Below, piece by piece: positions 46,694-61,106 of a stretch of 64,000 bases of DNA. The DNA is taken from contig NZ_JACXYX010000008.1 of assembly GCF_014779655.1 (NCBI RefSeq), positions 124,001 through 188,000 on the forward strand, read 5' to 3'. Every line of letters starts with the position of its first letter. Within the stretch, counting starts at the first letter, position 1. A program made the translations under genes and the position numbers. The DNA comes from Nocardioides ganghwensis (GTDB taxonomy: Bacteria; Actinomycetota; Actinomycetes; Propionibacteriales; Nocardioidaceae). The notes beneath the pieces were generated by a model that made no database searches, was not told where the DNA came from, and saw only the letters and a list, made by a program, of their open reading frames with translations.

Positions 46694-46770
46694 GGTGGGG
46701 AAGTCCGACACCTGGAGGCGGTTGCAACCCCCTCGAAGTGGCAGAGTCCCCGCTCGGGCGGGGACTCTGC
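46694..46770 (+). repeat. Dispersed double-hairpin repeat, copy B
   Basis: Inverted relative to 3279-3353. It shares GGTGGGGAAGTCCGACAC, then CCCCTCGAAGTGGC and a second palindrome. The first hairpin has decayed here (CACCTGGAGG against CCCTCGAAGTG), while the second is perfect. Confidence 0.75.
46741..46770 (-). terminator. metK terminator hairpin (part of repeat copy B)
   Basis: Perfect 13-bp stem GCAGAGTCCCCGC with loop TCGG (plus strand), starting 20 nt after the metK stop in the direction of transcription. No U-tract. Confidence 0.6.
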
Positions 46771-46789
46771 GAGAGGGCGGCGGCCCGGG

Positions 46790-47992
46790 TCAGACGCCGG
46801 CCGCGGCCTTCAGCTTGTCGGCCCGGTCGGTCGACTCCCAGGTGAACTCCGGCAGCTCGCGACCGAAGTGGCCGTAGGCCGACGTCTCGGCGTAGATCGG
46901 CCGGAGCAGGTCGAGGTCGCGGATGATCGCCGCCGGGCGCAGGTCGAAGACCTCGAGGACCGCGTCCTGGATCTTCTCGTCCGACACGACACCGGTCCCG
47001 AAGGTCTCGATGAACACGCCGACCGGCGCGGCCTTGCCGATCGCGTAGGCGACCTGGGCCTCGCACCGGCGGGCCAGGCCCGCGGCGACGACGTTCTTGG
47101 CGACCCAGCGCATGGCGTAGGCGGCCGAGCGGTCGACCTTGGAGGGGTCCTTGCCGGAGAAGGCGCCGCCGCCGTGGCGGGCCATGCCGCCGTAGGTGTC
47201 GACGATGATCTTGCGTCCGGTGAGGCCGGCGTCGCCCATCGGGCCGCCGATGACGAAGGTGCCGGTGGGGTTGACCAGCATCCGGTAGCCCTCGGAGGGG
47301 ATCTCGAAGTCAGCGAGCACCGGGTCGATGACGTGCTGCTTGATGTCGGCCTCGAGCGCCGCGTGCTCGATCCCGGGGTCGTGCTGGGTGGAGAGCACCA
47401 CGGTGTCGACGCGCACCGGGCGGTCGTCCTGGTCGTACTCGATGGTGACCTGGGTCTTGCCGTCGGGACGCAGGTAGCCGAGAGTGCCGTCCTTGCGGAC
47501 CTGGGTCAGGCGCTGCGCGAGCCGCTGCGCGATGGTGATCGGGAGCGGCATCAGCTCGGGGGTGTCGTCGCACGCGTAGCCGAACATGAGGCCCTGGTCG
47601 CCGGCGCCGCGCTTGTCGAGCTCGTCCTCCGACGAGCCGACGCGGGACTCGTGGCCGGCGTCGACGCCGGCGGCGATGTCGCTGGACTGGGCGCCGATGG
47701 CGACCTGCACGCCGCAGGTGGTGCCGTCGAAGCCCTTCTCCGAGGAGTCGTAGCCGATCTCGAGGATCGCCCTGCGGACGATGTCGGCCACCGGGGCGTA
47801 GGCGGTGGTGCGGACCTCACCGGCCACGACGACCAGCCCGGTGGTCAGCAGCGTCTCGACGGCGACGCGCAGGTTGGCGCGGTCGGGGTCGGCGGCCATG
47901 AGGTGGTCGAGGACGGAGTCGCTGATCCGGTCGGCGATCTTGTCCGGGTGACCCTCGGTCACGGACTCGGAGGTGAAGAGGCGTCCAGCCAC
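46790..47992 (-). CDS. metK: S-adenosylmethionine synthetase
   Basis: 400 residues from the GTG at 47992, the usual MetK length. It makes SAM from methionine and ATP. Signatures are [18 protein letters not shown] at the start, [16 protein letters not shown], and [19 protein letters not shown] (P-loop-like). All conserved active-site residues that I can check are present. Only 70 bp separate it from coaBC, with no recognisable SAM riboswitch. A strong hairpin follows its stop codon. Confidence 0.97.
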   Translation of the reverse strand: MAGRLFTSESVTEGHPDKIADRISDSVLDHLMAADPDRANLRVAVETLLTTGLVVVAGEVRTTAYAPVADIVRRAILEIGYDSSEKGFDGTTCGVQVAIGAQSSDIAAGVDAGHESRVGSSEDELDKRGAGDQGLMFGYACDDTPELMPLPITIAQRLAQRLTQVRKDGTLGYLRPDGKTQVTIEYDQDDRPVRVDTVVLSTQHDPGIEHAALEADIKQHVIDPVLADFEIPSEGYRMLVNPTGTFVIGGPMGDAGLTGRKIIVDTYGGMARHGGGAFSGKDPSKVDRSAAYAMRWVAKNVVAAGLARRCEAQVAYAIGKAAPVGVFIETFGTGVVSDEKIQDAVLEVFDLRPAAIIRDLDLLRPIYAETSAYGHFGRELPEFTWESTDRADKLKAAAGV

Positions 47993-48062
47993 GGGTCCCT
48001 CGATTCTTGTGTGGAACGGTGGAGGCAAACGTACCCGTTGCCCAGTATCCGGAATCCCCATC

Positions 48063-49277
48063 TCAGGGGAACCTACGCGCGACCTCGTCCCAGATGACGT
48101 GGGCCAGCGCGGTCTTCGTGCCGTGCGGGACCTCGACCGCGGCGCCGTCGGCCCCGAGGATGACGGCCTCGTTGTCGGTGCTGCCGAAGACCGCTCCCCC
48201 GCTGACGTCGTTGACCACCAGCAGGTCGCAGCCCTTGCGCGCCAGCTTGGCGCGCCCGAGGTCGAGGACCGAGCCGGACGCATCACCCGTCTCGGCGGCG
48301 AAGCCGACGACCACCGCTCCCTCGCGGGCCCGGTCGCGGGAGATCTCGGCGAGGATGTCGGGGTTCTGCACCAGCTCGATGGCCGGCGCGGAGCCGTCGT
48401 CGGCCTTCTTGATCTTGGCCTCGCTCACCGACACGGGCCGGAAGTCGGCGGGCGCCGCAGCCATCACGACCGCGTCGGCGGTGGCGGTCGCCGCGACCAC
48501 GGCCTCGCGCAGCTGGTCGGTCGTCTCGACCCGTACGACGCTCACCCCGGCCGGGTCGGCCAGGGAGACGTTGGCACTGACGAGGGTGACGTGGGCACCG
48601 CGGGCGGCTGCCGTACGGGCCAGTGCGTAGCCCTGCAGGCCGGATGAGCGGTTGCCGAGGAAGCGCACCGGGTCGAGGTACTCGCGGGTGCCGCCGGCGG
48701 ACACCACGACCTTGCGGCCGGCGAGGTCGGGGCGCATGTCCGGCCCGCGGTCGAGCACCGCCCGCACGAGGTCGAAGATCTCGGCCGGCTCGGGGAGCCG
48801 GCCCTTGCCGCTGTCGGCACCGGTGAGCCGGCCCTCGGCGGGCTCGATGACGACGGCCCCGCGGCGGCGCAGCGTCTCGACGTTGGCCTGCGTGGCGGGG
48901 TGCTCCCACATCTCGGTGTGCATCGCCGGGGCGAGCACGACCGGGCAGCGCGCGGTGAGGAGCGTGTTGGTGAGGAGGTCGTCGGCGAGCCCGTGGGCCG
49001 CCTTCGCGAGCAGGTCGGCGGTCGCCGGCGCGACCACGACCACGTCGGCGGACTGCCCGATGCGCACGTGGGGCACCTCGTGCACGCCAGACCAGACCTC
49101 GGCCGAGACCGGCTTGCCGGACAGCGCAGCCCACGTGGGCGCCCCGACGAACTCCAGGGCCGCAGCCGTGGGCACGACGGTGACGTCGTGCCCCGACTCG
49201 GTGAACCGGCGCAGCAGCTCGCAGGCCTTGTAGGCCGCGATCCCGCCGGAGACGCCCAGGACGACCTTGACGGTCAT
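48063..49277 (-). CDS. coaBC: Bifunctional phosphopantothenoylcysteine synthase/decarboxylase
   Basis: 404 residues. Two steps of coenzyme A synthesis are fused: the N-terminal CoaC flavoprotein decarboxylase ([34 protein letters not shown]) to about residue 185, and the C-terminal CoaB synthetase ([20 protein letters not shown], then KIKK and LVVNDVSGG). The gene lies 13 nt after rpoZ in the conserved mihF-gmk-rpoZ-coaBC-metK order of actinobacteria. Confidence 0.96.
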   Translation of the reverse strand: MTVKVVLGVSGGIAAYKACELLRRFTESGHDVTVVPTAAALEFVGAPTWAALSGKPVSAEVWSGVHEVPHVRIGQSADVVVVAPATADLLAKAAHGLADDLLTNTLLTARCPVVLAPAMHTEMWEHPATQANVETLRRRGAVVIEPAEGRLTGADSGKGRLPEPAEIFDLVRAVLDRGPDMRPDLAGRKVVVSAGGTREYLDPVRFLGNRSSGLQGYALARTAAARGAHVTLVSANVSLADPAGVSVVRVETTDQLREAVVAATATADAVVMAAAPADFRPVSVSEAKIKKADDGSAPAIELVQNPDILAEISRDRAREGAVVVGFAAETGDASGSVLDLGRAKLARKGCDLLVVNDVSGGAVFGSTDNEAVILGADGAAVEVPHGTKTALAHVIWDEVARRFP

Positions 49278-49290
49278 CGTGAGGCTCGCG

Positions 49291-49605
49291 TCACTCCGTG
49301 GTGTCGCCGGCGGCGGCAGCCTCGGCGGCGGCGGCCTCGGCTGCGGGGTCGATGTCCTCGCAGGTCAGGAGGTCGTCGTTGATCTCGCGCAGGGCGATCG
49401 AGAGCGGCTTCTCCTGGACGTGGGTGTCGACCAGCGGGCCGACGTACTCCAGGAGGCCCTCGCCGAGCTGCGAGTAGTAGGCGTTGATCTGGCGGGCACG
49501 CTGTGCGCTGTAGAGCACGAGCTTGTACTTGCTGTCGGTCTTGGTGAGCAGGTCGTCGATCGAGGGGTTGGTGACGCCCTCGGCGGCGATGGTGGGAGAA
49601 GCCAC
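49291..49605 (-). CDS. rpoZ: RNA polymerase omega subunit
   Basis: 104 residues from a GTG. Omega stabilises the beta' subunit. The core [20 protein letters not shown] and [20 protein letters not shown] is typical, followed by [14 protein letters not shown]; the C-terminal 20 residues are an acidic Ala/Glu tail. It is located 15 nt after gmk, as in most actinobacteria. Confidence 0.96.
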   Translation of the reverse strand: MASPTIAAEGVTNPSIDDLLTKTDSKYKLVLYSAQRARQINAYYSQLGEGLLEYVGPLVDTHVQEKPLSIALREINDDLLTCEDIDPAAEAAAAEAAAAGDTTE

Positions 49606-49620
49606 GGTGATGGTGCCTCG

Positions 49621-50247
49621 CTAGTCAGATCGGTTGGAGACGGGTCCAACCATCAAGGCTACCAACTCGTCGGCTGCAGCGTGAACTTCGTGGTTGACGA
49701 TGGTCACGTCGAACTCGCTCTCGGCCGCCAGCTCGGCCCTCGCGGTCTCGAGGCGACGCTCGCGCTCTGCCTCGGACTCGGTGCCGCGGCCGACGAGCCG
49801 GCGTACGAGCTCCTCCCACGACGGCGGCTTGAGGAACACGAACAGCGCCTCCGGCATGGTCTCGCGGACCTGGCGGGCGCCCTGGAGGTCGATCTCGAGC
49901 ATGGCCGGATGACCGGACGCGAGGGCGAGGTCGACCGGACCGCGCGGCGTGCCGTAGCGGGCGGCCTTGTGGACCACGGCCCACTCCAGCAGGTCGCCCT
50001 TGGCGACCATCGCGTCGAACTCCTCGTCGGAGACGAACCAGTAGTGGACGCCGTTCTCCTCGCCGGGACGCGGGGGGCGGGTGGTCGCGGACACCGAGAT
50101 CCAGACCTCGGGGTGCGTCTCGCGCACGGCCGCGGCGACGGTCCCCTTGCCCACGGCGGTGGGGCCGGCGAGCACGATCAGCCGCGAGCGCGTGGTGTGG
50201 TTGCCCGACGGCGCGGCGGTGTCGGGAGTCGGGTCGGAGCCGGTCAC
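49621..50247 (-). CDS. gmk: Guanylate kinase
   Basis: 208 residues from a GTG overlapping the mihF stop (GTGA). It phosphorylates GMP to GDP. P-loop [10 protein letters not shown] at about 28-37, GMP-binding [13 protein letters not shown] and [11 protein letters not shown], and the lid region [18 protein letters not shown] are intact. The N-terminal 20 residues are an unconserved extension, so a later start is possible. Coupling to mihF is usual in actinobacteria. Confidence 0.96.
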   Translation of the reverse strand: MTGSDPTPDTAAPSGNHTTRSRLIVLAGPTAVGKGTVAAAVRETHPEVWISVSATTRPPRPGEENGVHYWFVSDEEFDAMVAKGDLLEWAVVHKAARYGTPRGPVDLALASGHPAMLEIDLQGARQVRETMPEALFVFLKPPSWEELVRRLVGRGTESEAERERRLETARAELAAESEFDVTIVNHEVHAAADELVALMVGPVSNRSD

Positions 50248-50567
50248 GGGGCGTCGGGGCCGAACTCACGCTCGAGCGCGGCGACCTGCTTGACGCCGAG
50301 CCCGCGGACGCGTCGGCTCTCGGCGATCCCGAGCCGCTCCATCACCTGGCGGGCACGGACGCGACCGAGCCCGGGGACCGACTGGAGGAGCTCGACGACG
50401 CGCATCTTGCCGATGACCTCGTTGGTCTGGCCCTCGCGCAGCACATCGACGATGGAGCCACCGGAGTTCTTGAGGCGGTTCTTCACCTCGGCCCGCTCGC
50501 GTCGGGAGGCCGCAGCCTTGTCGAGGGCTGCCTGGCGCTGCTCGGGCGTCAGAGGGGGCAAGGCCAC
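50244..50567 (-). CDS. mihF: Actinobacterial integration host factor
   Basis: 107 residues from a GTG with AAGGA nine bases upstream. mIHF is an essential nucleoid protein that binds DNA through a helix-two-turns-helix; it is unrelated to the IHF of E. coli. The conserved core is [21 protein letters not shown] followed, after a break, by [18 protein letters not shown] and [10 protein letters not shown]. It is the first gene of the mihF-gmk-rpoZ-coaBC cluster and has its own promoter and a leader hairpin. Confidence 0.96.
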   Translation of the reverse strand: MALPPLTPEQRQAALDKAAASRRERAEVKNRLKNSGGSIVDVLREGQTNEVIGKMRVVELLQSVPGLGRVRARQVMERLGIAESRRVRGLGVKQVAALEREFGPDAP

Positions 50568-50595
50568 GAAAGCTGTCCTTCTGGGTCGGAAAGGG

Positions 50596-50657
50596 CCGGG
50601 TGGGAGAGGGCCCGGCTGGTGCGGGTCAATCTAGTCATTGCCCGACGACACAGGCAA
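50596..50657 (-). promoter_or_regulatory. mihF promoter and leader hairpin
   Basis: Minus strand -35 TTGCCT (50652-50657), 18-nt spacer, -10 TAGATT (50628-50633). Between the predicted start and the SD lies an inverted repeat GCCGGG/CCCGGC (50596-50601, 50611-50616). It is the clearest sigma-70-type promoter with a leader in the window. Confidence 0.65.
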
Positions 50658-50722
50658 TCGAGCCGATGCCGCCACACGCCCCGCGTGACGTACGCCATGG
50701 GCGGCCGGAGGCCAGGGGTCGG

Positions 50723-51160
50723 TCAGCGCGACAGCGGCGTGCCGCACACGTCGAGCGCGTGCTGCTCGACCGCGGCCATGGCGCGTACGGTCTGCTCCGA
50801 ACCGACCTCGCGGGCCGCCGCCTCGATCTCCGCGCGCGCGTCCTCGTCGAGGCCGGACGGAGGCGTCTCGGCGTCGTAGTCGGAGGGGTCCACGTCGTGC
50901 TCGGCCAGCGCCTGCTCGAGGGCGCGCAGCGGGTCGACGACGGCCGCCCAGTCGTCGGCGATGTCGCGCGGTGCCCGCTCGGCGAGGTCGTCGTAGGCGT
51001 CGAGCGCGTCGAACACCGCGCCGGGGTCGTCGGAGGCCGCGACCTCGGTGAGCTCGGCCTGGTGCTCCTCGACCGCCTCGCAGTAGCGCTCCTGCGGGTC
51101 GCCCGAGCAGCCGCCGAGGGCCAGGCCGGCCAGCAGGACCGCGGGGGCCAGTCGTCTCAC
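50723..51160 (-). CDS. Small putative lipoprotein at the end of the pyrimidine operon
   Basis: 145 residues from a GTG overlapping the pyrF stop codon (GTGA). The signal peptide VRRLAPAVLLAGLALGGC ends in a lipobox with Cys18; mature residues are acidic and helical, with two further cysteines (RYCEAV, LDVCGT) that may form a disulfide. I recognise no domain. Its coupling to pyrF may reflect operon packing and not a role in nucleotide synthesis. Confidence 0.75.
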   Translation of the reverse strand: MRRLAPAVLLAGLALGGCSGDPQERYCEAVEEHQAELTEVAASDDPGAVFDALDAYDDLAERAPRDIADDWAAVVDPLRALEQALAEHDVDPSDYDAETPPSGLDEDARAEIEAAAREVGSEQTVRAMAAVEQHALDVCGTPLSR

Positions 51161-51981
51161 GCGCCCAGGCCCCGTACGGCGTCGTTGCCGCGCAGGGCGG
51201 CGTCGCGCAGCGCCGTCGGGTCCGGGCCGGCGCCCAGCACCTCGCGCGACGAGCTCGGCAGCGCCCAACGGGCGGCCGCGCCGAAGATGCGCTCGAGGTC
51301 GGCGACCGTGCCGCCCTGGGCGCCGTAGCCCGGCACCAGGAGCGGTCCGTTGATGTCGAGGTCCTCGTCGGTGGTGCCGATGGTGGCGCCGACGACCGCG
51401 CCGAAGGACCCCACGGGCTCGGCGCCGGCGTTGGCGGCGCGCAGGTGCGCGAGCATCGTGCCGGCGACGGTGCCGCCGTCCGTGCGGGCGTGCTGGACCT
51501 CGGGGCCCTCGGGGTTGGACGTGAGTGCGAGCACGAACAGCCCACCGCCGTGGCGTCGGCAGGCCTCGACCATCGGGGCCAGCGAGCCGAAGCCGAGGTA
51601 GGGACTGACCGTCACCGCGTCGCAGCCGAGCGGCGAGGCGGGGTCGAGGTAGGCGTCGGCGTACGCCTGGCTGGTCGACCCGATGTCGCCCCGCTTGGCG
51701 TCCATCAGCACCAGCGCCCCGGCGGCGCGCGACTCGGCGACGACGCGCTCGAGGACGGCGATGCCCCGGCTGCCGAACCGCTCGTAGAAGGCGCTCTGCG
51801 GCTTGACCACGCCGACCACGGGTGCCACCGCCTCGACGACGGTGAGCGCGAACCTCTCCAGCGAGGCGACGTCGTCGCCGAGGCCCCACTCCCGCAGCAG
51901 CGCGGCGTGCGGGTCGATGCCGACGCAGAACCGGCCGCGCTCCTCGATGGCGGCGGCCAGACGGGTGCCGAACGGGGTCAT
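51157..51981 (-). CDS. pyrF: Orotidine 5'-phosphate decarboxylase (type 2)
   Basis: 274 residues from the ATG at 51981, overlapping the preceding gene's stop. It makes UMP from OMP, the last step of pyrimidine synthesis. The long type 2 form is shown by FCVGIDPHAALLREWGL, the catalytic loop LVLMDAKRGDIGSTSQAYA and LLVPGYGAQGG. All catalytic Lys/Asp residues are present. Confidence 0.96.
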   Translation of the reverse strand: MTPFGTRLAAAIEERGRFCVGIDPHAALLREWGLGDDVASLERFALTVVEAVAPVVGVVKPQSAFYERFGSRGIAVLERVVAESRAAGALVLMDAKRGDIGSTSQAYADAYLDPASPLGCDAVTVSPYLGFGSLAPMVEACRRHGGGLFVLALTSNPEGPEVQHARTDGGTVAGTMLAHLRAANAGAEPVGSFGAVVGATIGTTDEDLDINGPLLVPGYGAQGGTVADLERIFGAAARWALPSSSREVLGAGPDPTALRDAALRGNDAVRGLGA

Positions 51982-52838
51982 GGGGTCTCCTCGGGGGTGG
52001 GCGGGTCGACGGGCAGCAGGGCGGCGCGGAGGCGAGTCACCGTGGTCGGGTCGTGCAGGAGCGCGGTGCCGACCTGTACGCCTCGCGCGCCCGCGTCGAG
52101 GAAGGCGCGGGCCGACGCGACGTCGTGCACGCCGCCGCACCCGATGGTCGGCACGTCAGGCAGGGCTCGGTGCACCTCGACGACGCAGCGCAGCGCGACG
52201 GACGCGATCGCCGGGCCGCTCAGTCCTCCCGGACGTCCGTCCCTGAAGGCAGCCGGGACGGCGTTGCCGACGACCACGGCGGTGGCGCCGGCCTCGTGGC
52301 ACGCGCGGGCGCCCTCGACGATCCGGGACACGTCGGGGCGCAGCTTGGCGAGGACGGGACGGTCGGCGGGGAACTCGCGCCGCACGGCCGCGATGACGCT
52401 GGCGGCGTGGTAGGGCTCGCGGACCTCGAACAGCCCGGCCCCCGCCTCGTCGGGCGCGCCCACGTTGACCTCGAGGCCGGCGACGCCGGGCGCCCGGCTG
52501 AGCCGGCGCGCGAGGTCGGCGTACTCCCCCATCGTCGCTCCGGCGACCGAGACGAAGACCCGGGCGCCGGCACGCACCAGCCACGGGAGCTCGGTGGCGA
52601 GGAAGTGCTCCAGCCCGGGGTTGGGCAGGCCGACGGCGTTGACGAGACCGCCGGGGACCTCCACCACCCGGGGCCCCGGCCCACCGCTGCGGGCGTCGAG
52701 GGTGATCGACCGGGTGACGAGGTCGAGGCCGTCGAGGCCCGCGGGGCCGGCGTACGGCAGGAGCTCGCGGCCGGTGCCGCCGCACCCGGCGGCCACCATC
52801 ACCGGACCGGGCACCCGACCCAGCAGCGCGGCGCTCAC
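51978..52838 (-). CDS. Class 1B dihydroorotate dehydrogenase homologue without the catalytic cysteine
   Basis: 286 residues from a GTG coupled to the PyrK-like gene. The TIM barrel aligns with PyrDB: GLVNAVGLPNPG, GLEVNVGAPDEAG, TIGCGGVHDVASARAFLDAGA. Class 1 enzymes have the catalytic base Cys in NxSCPN; here that position is Ala128 (NVGAPD), and the motif Asn is Asp. The FMN phosphate-binding end GCGG and GVQVGTA is kept. It may be inactive as a dihydroorotate dehydrogenase, or may have a new activity, since the complete class 2 PyrD lies two genes upstream. Confidence 0.85.
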   Translation of the reverse strand: MSAALLGRVPGPVMVAAGCGGTGRELLPYAGPAGLDGLDLVTRSITLDARSGGPGPRVVEVPGGLVNAVGLPNPGLEHFLATELPWLVRAGARVFVSVAGATMGEYADLARRLSRAPGVAGLEVNVGAPDEAGAGLFEVREPYHAASVIAAVRREFPADRPVLAKLRPDVSRIVEGARACHEAGATAVVVGNAVPAAFRDGRPGGLSGPAIASVALRCVVEVHRALPDVPTIGCGGVHDVASARAFLDAGARGVQVGTALLHDPTTVTRLRAALLPVDPPTPEETP

Positions 52839-53677
52839 GCGGGGTCCCGTGGGGGGATCAGGGCGTCCCACCGCACGCGGTCGCCGCGGACGACCGGGCC
52901 CTCGGTGCAGGCCCGGACCACCCGGTCGACGCCGTCCTCGCCGACGACGGGCAGGGGGCAGCCGTGGCACAGCCCGGTGCCGCAGGGCGTCGGGCACTCG
53001 ACCGCGACCTGGCTCCAGGCGCCGGCGCGCTCGGCCGCTCCGGCGGCGCTGCGCAGGACCGCCGCAGGACCTGCTGCGTAGACGACGTCGGCGTCGCTGC
53101 GGCGCACGAGGTCGTCGACGTGGTCGGCCACGCCGCCGCGCTGGCCGACCGAGCCGTCCGCGGTGAGGACGGTGACCGACCGAGCGGAGCGTCGGGCCTC
53201 CAGCGCGGAGAGCAGGTGCGCCTCGTCGGGGGCCGAGACCACGAGCGAGACCGCGCAGCCGCGTTCGCGCAGCCGTTCGGCGAGCGGGAAGAGGGGCGCC
53301 GCGGCGTAGCCCTCGCCCACGAGGAGGCAGGACACGGCGTCCTTGGGCAGCGCGAACGGGCGGCCGAGCGGACCGGTGACCGCGATCCTGGTCCCCACCG
53401 GTTGCGCGGCCAGCCACGCGGTGCCGCTCCCCCGCACCTCGACGACCACGTCGAGCGTGGGCCCGAAGGCGCTGGAGGCGCGGACGCGGTGGATCCACAG
53501 CGCCCGGCGGGCGACATGGCCGGCGACCGTGACCGCGACGAAACCGCCTGCGCGGAAGCGCTCCGGGATGCCCGGGGCGGACAGGGTCAGGTGGCGGTAG
53601 GCGCCCACCCGCTTGGTGGCGACGACCTCCCCCTCCACGTGGACCGGTCCGGCCGGCGTCCCCCGCTCCTCAGGCAT
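52835..53677 (-). CDS. PyrK-like iron-sulfur flavoprotein (dihydroorotate dehydrogenase electron-transfer subunit)
   Basis: 280 residues. PyrK carries electrons from PyrDB to NAD through FAD and a [2Fe-2S] cluster. The FAD-binding barrel (residues about 10-105) is followed by an NAD-binding region with [19 protein letters not shown] and the cluster motif CGTGLCHGC plus a later Cys in RACTEGPV. It overlaps pyrD by 8 nt and is coupled to the PyrDB-like gene, so both products probably form a complex even though the partner lacks the catalytic Cys. Confidence 0.9.
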   Translation of the reverse strand: MPEERGTPAGPVHVEGEVVATKRVGAYRHLTLSAPGIPERFRAGGFVAVTVAGHVARRALWIHRVRASSAFGPTLDVVVEVRGSGTAWLAAQPVGTRIAVTGPLGRPFALPKDAVSCLLVGEGYAAAPLFPLAERLRERGCAVSLVVSAPDEAHLLSALEARRSARSVTVLTADGSVGQRGGVADHVDDLVRRSDADVVYAAGPAAVLRSAAGAAERAGAWSQVAVECPTPCGTGLCHGCPLPVVGEDGVDRVVRACTEGPVVRGDRVRWDALIPPRDPA

Positions 53678-54701
53678 CCGTGGCGAGCCCCCGCACGATG
53701 CGACGTGGCCACAGCGGGCCCTCGTAGACGAACGCCGTGTAGCCCTGGAGCAGGTCGGCCCCGGCCACCAGCCGCCGGCGGGCGTCGTCCACCGTGGTGA
53801 TGCCGCCGACGCCGATGAGTGTCAGCTCCGGGCCGACGCGCCGGCGCAGCATCCGTACGACGTCCTCCGAGCGCTGGGTCAGCGGGCGTCCGCTGAGCCC
53901 GCCGGCGCCGATGCCTGCCACGGTCGCCGCCGGGCTCGCGAGCCCGTCGCGACTGATCGTGGTGTTGGTGGCGATGATCCCGTCGAGGCCGCTGGACAGG
54001 GCGAGGTCGGCGACGGCGAGGACGTCGTCGTCGCTGAGGTCGGGAGCGATCTTGACCAGGAGCGGCACCCGGTGGTCGGGCCGCGCCTCGTCGGCGCGGC
54101 GACGCACGGCCGCCAGGATCGGCGCGAGCTTCTCCACGGCCTGCAGGTTGCGCAGTCCCGGGGTGTTGGGCGAGGACACGTTGACCACGAGGTAGTCGGC
54201 GTAGGGCGCGAGCAGGCCGGCCGACTTCTCGTAGTCGCGGGCGGCCTCCTCCTCCGGCACGACCTTGGACTTGCCGATGTTGACGCCGAGGATCGTCGAG
54301 CCGCCACCCGACCTCCACGCCGCAAGGCGCTTCGCGACCACCTCGGCGCCGTCGTTGTTGAAGCCCATCCGGTTGACGATCGCCCGGTCGTCCTTGAGCC
54401 GGAACAGCCGCGGCTGCGGGTTCCCCGGCTGGGCCTCTCCCGTGACCGTGCCGATCTCGACGTGGCCGAAGCCGAGCGCGGCGAGGCCGTCGATGCCCAC
54501 GGCGTTCTTGTCGAAGCCCGCGGCCAGCCCGAGCGCGTGCGGGAAGGTCAGGCCGAGGGCGTGCACCGGCCTCGACGGGACGCGGACGACGCGGCCGGTC
54601 ACGGGCGCGGCCGCCCGGATCGCCCCGAACGCGGCGTGGTGGATGCGCTCGGGGTCGACCCGGGTCAGGGCCTGCTCGAAGAGGACGTCGTAGGGCCGCA
54701 C
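53670..54701 (-). CDS. pyrD: Dihydroorotate dehydrogenase (quinone), class 2
   Basis: 343 residues. Membrane-associated class 2 enzyme that oxidises dihydroorotate with quinone. The N-terminal helix pair (residues 1-40, [20 protein letters not shown]) forms the quinone tunnel. [21 protein letters not shown], the catalytic Ser in [15 protein letters not shown], and the phosphate-binding [12 protein letters not shown] are complete. It is probably the working enzyme of the pathway here. Only 1 nt separates it from carB. Confidence 0.96.
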   Translation of the reverse strand: MRPYDVLFEQALTRVDPERIHHAAFGAIRAAAPVTGRVVRVPSRPVHALGLTFPHALGLAAGFDKNAVGIDGLAALGFGHVEIGTVTGEAQPGNPQPRLFRLKDDRAIVNRMGFNNDGAEVVAKRLAAWRSGGGSTILGVNIGKSKVVPEEEAARDYEKSAGLLAPYADYLVVNVSSPNTPGLRNLQAVEKLAPILAAVRRRADEARPDHRVPLLVKIAPDLSDDDVLAVADLALSSGLDGIIATNTTISRDGLASPAATVAGIGAGGLSGRPLTQRSEDVVRMLRRRVGPELTLIGVGGITTVDDARRRLVAGADLLQGYTAFVYEGPLWPRRIVRGLATDA

Positions 54702-54702
54702 G

Positions 54703-58035
<3,333 letters not shown>

Positions 58036-58036
58036 G

Positions 58037-59251
58037 TCAGTTGCCCCCGTTCTTGGTGTCGTCGTCCGCTGGTTGAGCAGCGAGCGCCAGCGAGCGTGTC
58101 GAAACCGAGGACATCAGCTCGCAGAAGCGGTCGAAGAGGTACGCCGCGTCGTGCGGGCCCGCCGCGGCCTCCGGGTGGTACTGCACGGAGAAGGACACGA
58201 GTCGACCCTCCGCGTCACGCAGCTCGAGGCCCTCGACGACGTCGTCGTTGAGGCAGACGTGGCTGACGGCGACCTCGCCGAACTCCGTGGTCGTGATGCC
58301 CTCGAGCGGGGCGTCGACAGCGAACCCGTGGTTGTGGGCCGTGACCTCGACCTTGCCGGTCGTGCGGTCCATCACCGGCTGGTTGATCCCGCGGTGGCCG
58401 TACTTGAGCTTGTAGGTGCCGAAGCCCAGCGCGCGACCGAACAGCTGGTTGCCGAAGCAGATCCCGAAGTAGGGGATGCCGGCGCGCAGCGCGCCCTGCA
58501 GCAGCTCGACCTGGCCGGTGGTGGCGGCCGGGTCACCGGGCCCGTTGGAGAAGAACAGCCCGTCCGGACCGAGCGCCCGCACGTCGTCGAGCGTCGCGGT
58601 GGCCGGGAGCACGTGCACCTCGATGCCGCGCTCGCTCATCATCCGCGGGGTGTTGGACTTGATGCCGAGGTCGACCGCCGCGACCGTGAAGCGCTTCGTC
58701 CCCTGTGCCGGGACGACGTACGCCTCGCTGGTGCTCACGGCCTCGCTGAGGTTGGCGCCGGTCATCTCCCCGGAGGCCAGGACCCGCTCCAGCAGGCGCT
58801 GGGGGTCGGTCTCCGTGGTCGAGATGCCGACGCGCATCGCACCGCGCTCGCGGAGGTGGCGGGTGAGGGCACGCGTGTCGACGCCGCTGATGCCGACGAC
58901 GCCCTGGTCGCGCAGGTCGTCGTCCAGGGTGCGCACGCTGCGCCAGCTGGACGGGACCCGGGCGGGGTCGCGCACGACGTAGCCGGCGACCCAGATGCGC
59001 GAGGACTCGGTGTCCTCGTCGTTCATCCCGGTGTTGCCGACGTGCGGGGCCGTCATCACGACGACCTGGCGGTGGTAGCTGGGGTCGGTCAACGTCTCCT
59101 GGTAGCCGGACATGCCGGTGGAGAAGACGGCCTCGCCGAAGGTCTCGCCCTCGGCTCCGAAGGACTCACCGCGAAAGGTGCGCCCGTCCTCGAGGACCAT
59201 GAGTGCCGATCGGGGCGCCAGACGGGTCTGGGCAGGGGCAGGCAGAGCCAT
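58037..59251 (-). CDS. carA: Carbamoyl-phosphate synthase small subunit
   Basis: 404 residues from the ATG at 59251 with AAGGAGG six bases upstream. It hydrolyses glutamine and passes ammonia to CarB. The class I amidotransferase domain has the nucleophile Cys in [12 protein letters not shown] and the His-x-Glu in [13 protein letters not shown]. The last 20 residues ([20 protein letters not shown]) extend beyond the usual end and come from a repeat-like insertion at 58067-58106. A PyrR-type RNA site overlaps the ribosome-binding site. Confidence 0.96.
   Translation of the reverse strand: MALPAPAQTRLAPRSALMVLEDGRTFRGESFGAEGETFGEAVFSTGMSGYQETLTDPSYHRQVVVMTAPHVGNTGMNDEDTESSRIWVAGYVVRDPARVPSSWRSVRTLDDDLRDQGVVGISGVDTRALTRHLRERGAMRVGISTTETDPQRLLERVLASGEMTGANLSEAVSTSEAYVVPAQGTKRFTVAAVDLGIKSNTPRMMSERGIEVHVLPATATLDDVRALGPDGLFFSNGPGDPAATTGQVELLQGALRAGIPYFGICFGNQLFGRALGFGTYKLKYGHRGINQPVMDRTTGKVEVTAHNHGFAVDAPLEGITTTEFGEVAVSHVCLNDDVVEGLELRDAEGRLVSFSVQYHPEAAAGPHDAAYLFDRFCELMSSVSTRSLALAAQPADDDTKNGGN
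58067..58106. repeat. Repeat-like insertion inside the 3' end of carA
   Basis: The 40 bp from CGCTGGTTGAGCAG to GTGTCGAAACC resembles a short dispersed repeat that I remember as abundant in Nocardioides-type genomes. Only one copy lies in this window, so dispersion cannot be shown here. It adds residues to the CarA C-terminus without breaking the frame. Confidence 0.5.
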
Positions 59252-59258
59252 GCCGTAC

Positions 59259-59295
59259 CTCCTTCTCCGCCTCACGGGACGGATCGTTAAAGGAT
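59259..59295 (-). promoter_or_regulatory. PyrR-binding RNA site in the carA leader
   Basis: The leader reads ATCCTTTAACGATCCGTCC then CGTGAGGCGGAGAAGGAGG, closely matching the PyrR-binding loop consensus (lower stem UCCUU/AAGGA, upper loop GUCC-n-GnGAGGC). The lower stem includes the carA Shine-Dalgarno (59258-59264), so UMP-bound PyrR would block translation, as described for mycobacteria. pyrR itself is not in the window. Confidence 0.75.
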
Positions 59296-59311
59296 GTTCG
59301 AGCCGTCGCCG

Positions 59312-59317
59312 ACCCTA
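59312..59317 (-). promoter_or_regulatory. -10 box of the carAB-pyr operon
   Basis: Minus-strand TAGGGT, 60 nt upstream of the carA ATG; transcription from it would include the whole PyrR site. Confidence 0.55.
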
Positions 59318-59379
59318 CCAGCGCCACGACCGTGGAGCGGCATCGTGTCCACGGCACGGCGGGCCGCCCGGGCGGAGGT

Positions 59380-61011
<1,632 letters not shown>

Positions 61012-61019
61012 GCGGAGGT

Positions 61020-61106
61020 CCTTCGACGACTCGGGGGACTCGCCGGGCCTGTGGGCGCACTGGTGCGCCGCCGCGGACGCGAGTCGGGTCAGTCCTGGAT
61101 CCACAT
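61020..61106 (-). promoter_or_regulatory. Leader peptide MWIQD and possible attenuator before the ABC-F gene
   Basis: Minus-strand TAGGCT (61117-61122) is followed by an ATG at 61106 encoding the five-residue peptide MWIQD (stop 61091-61089). Between it and the ABC-F start lie a hairpin GCGCA-CTGG-TGCGC (61055-61068) and a GACTCG/CGAGTC pair. Leader peptides with alternative stems control many ABC-F and Erm genes by ribosome stalling; that function here is inferred. Confidence 0.45.

Noticed and set aside
47993..48062. SAM riboswitch upstream of metK
   Set aside because: 70 bp is too short for SAM-I, and no SAM-II/IV core was recognised.
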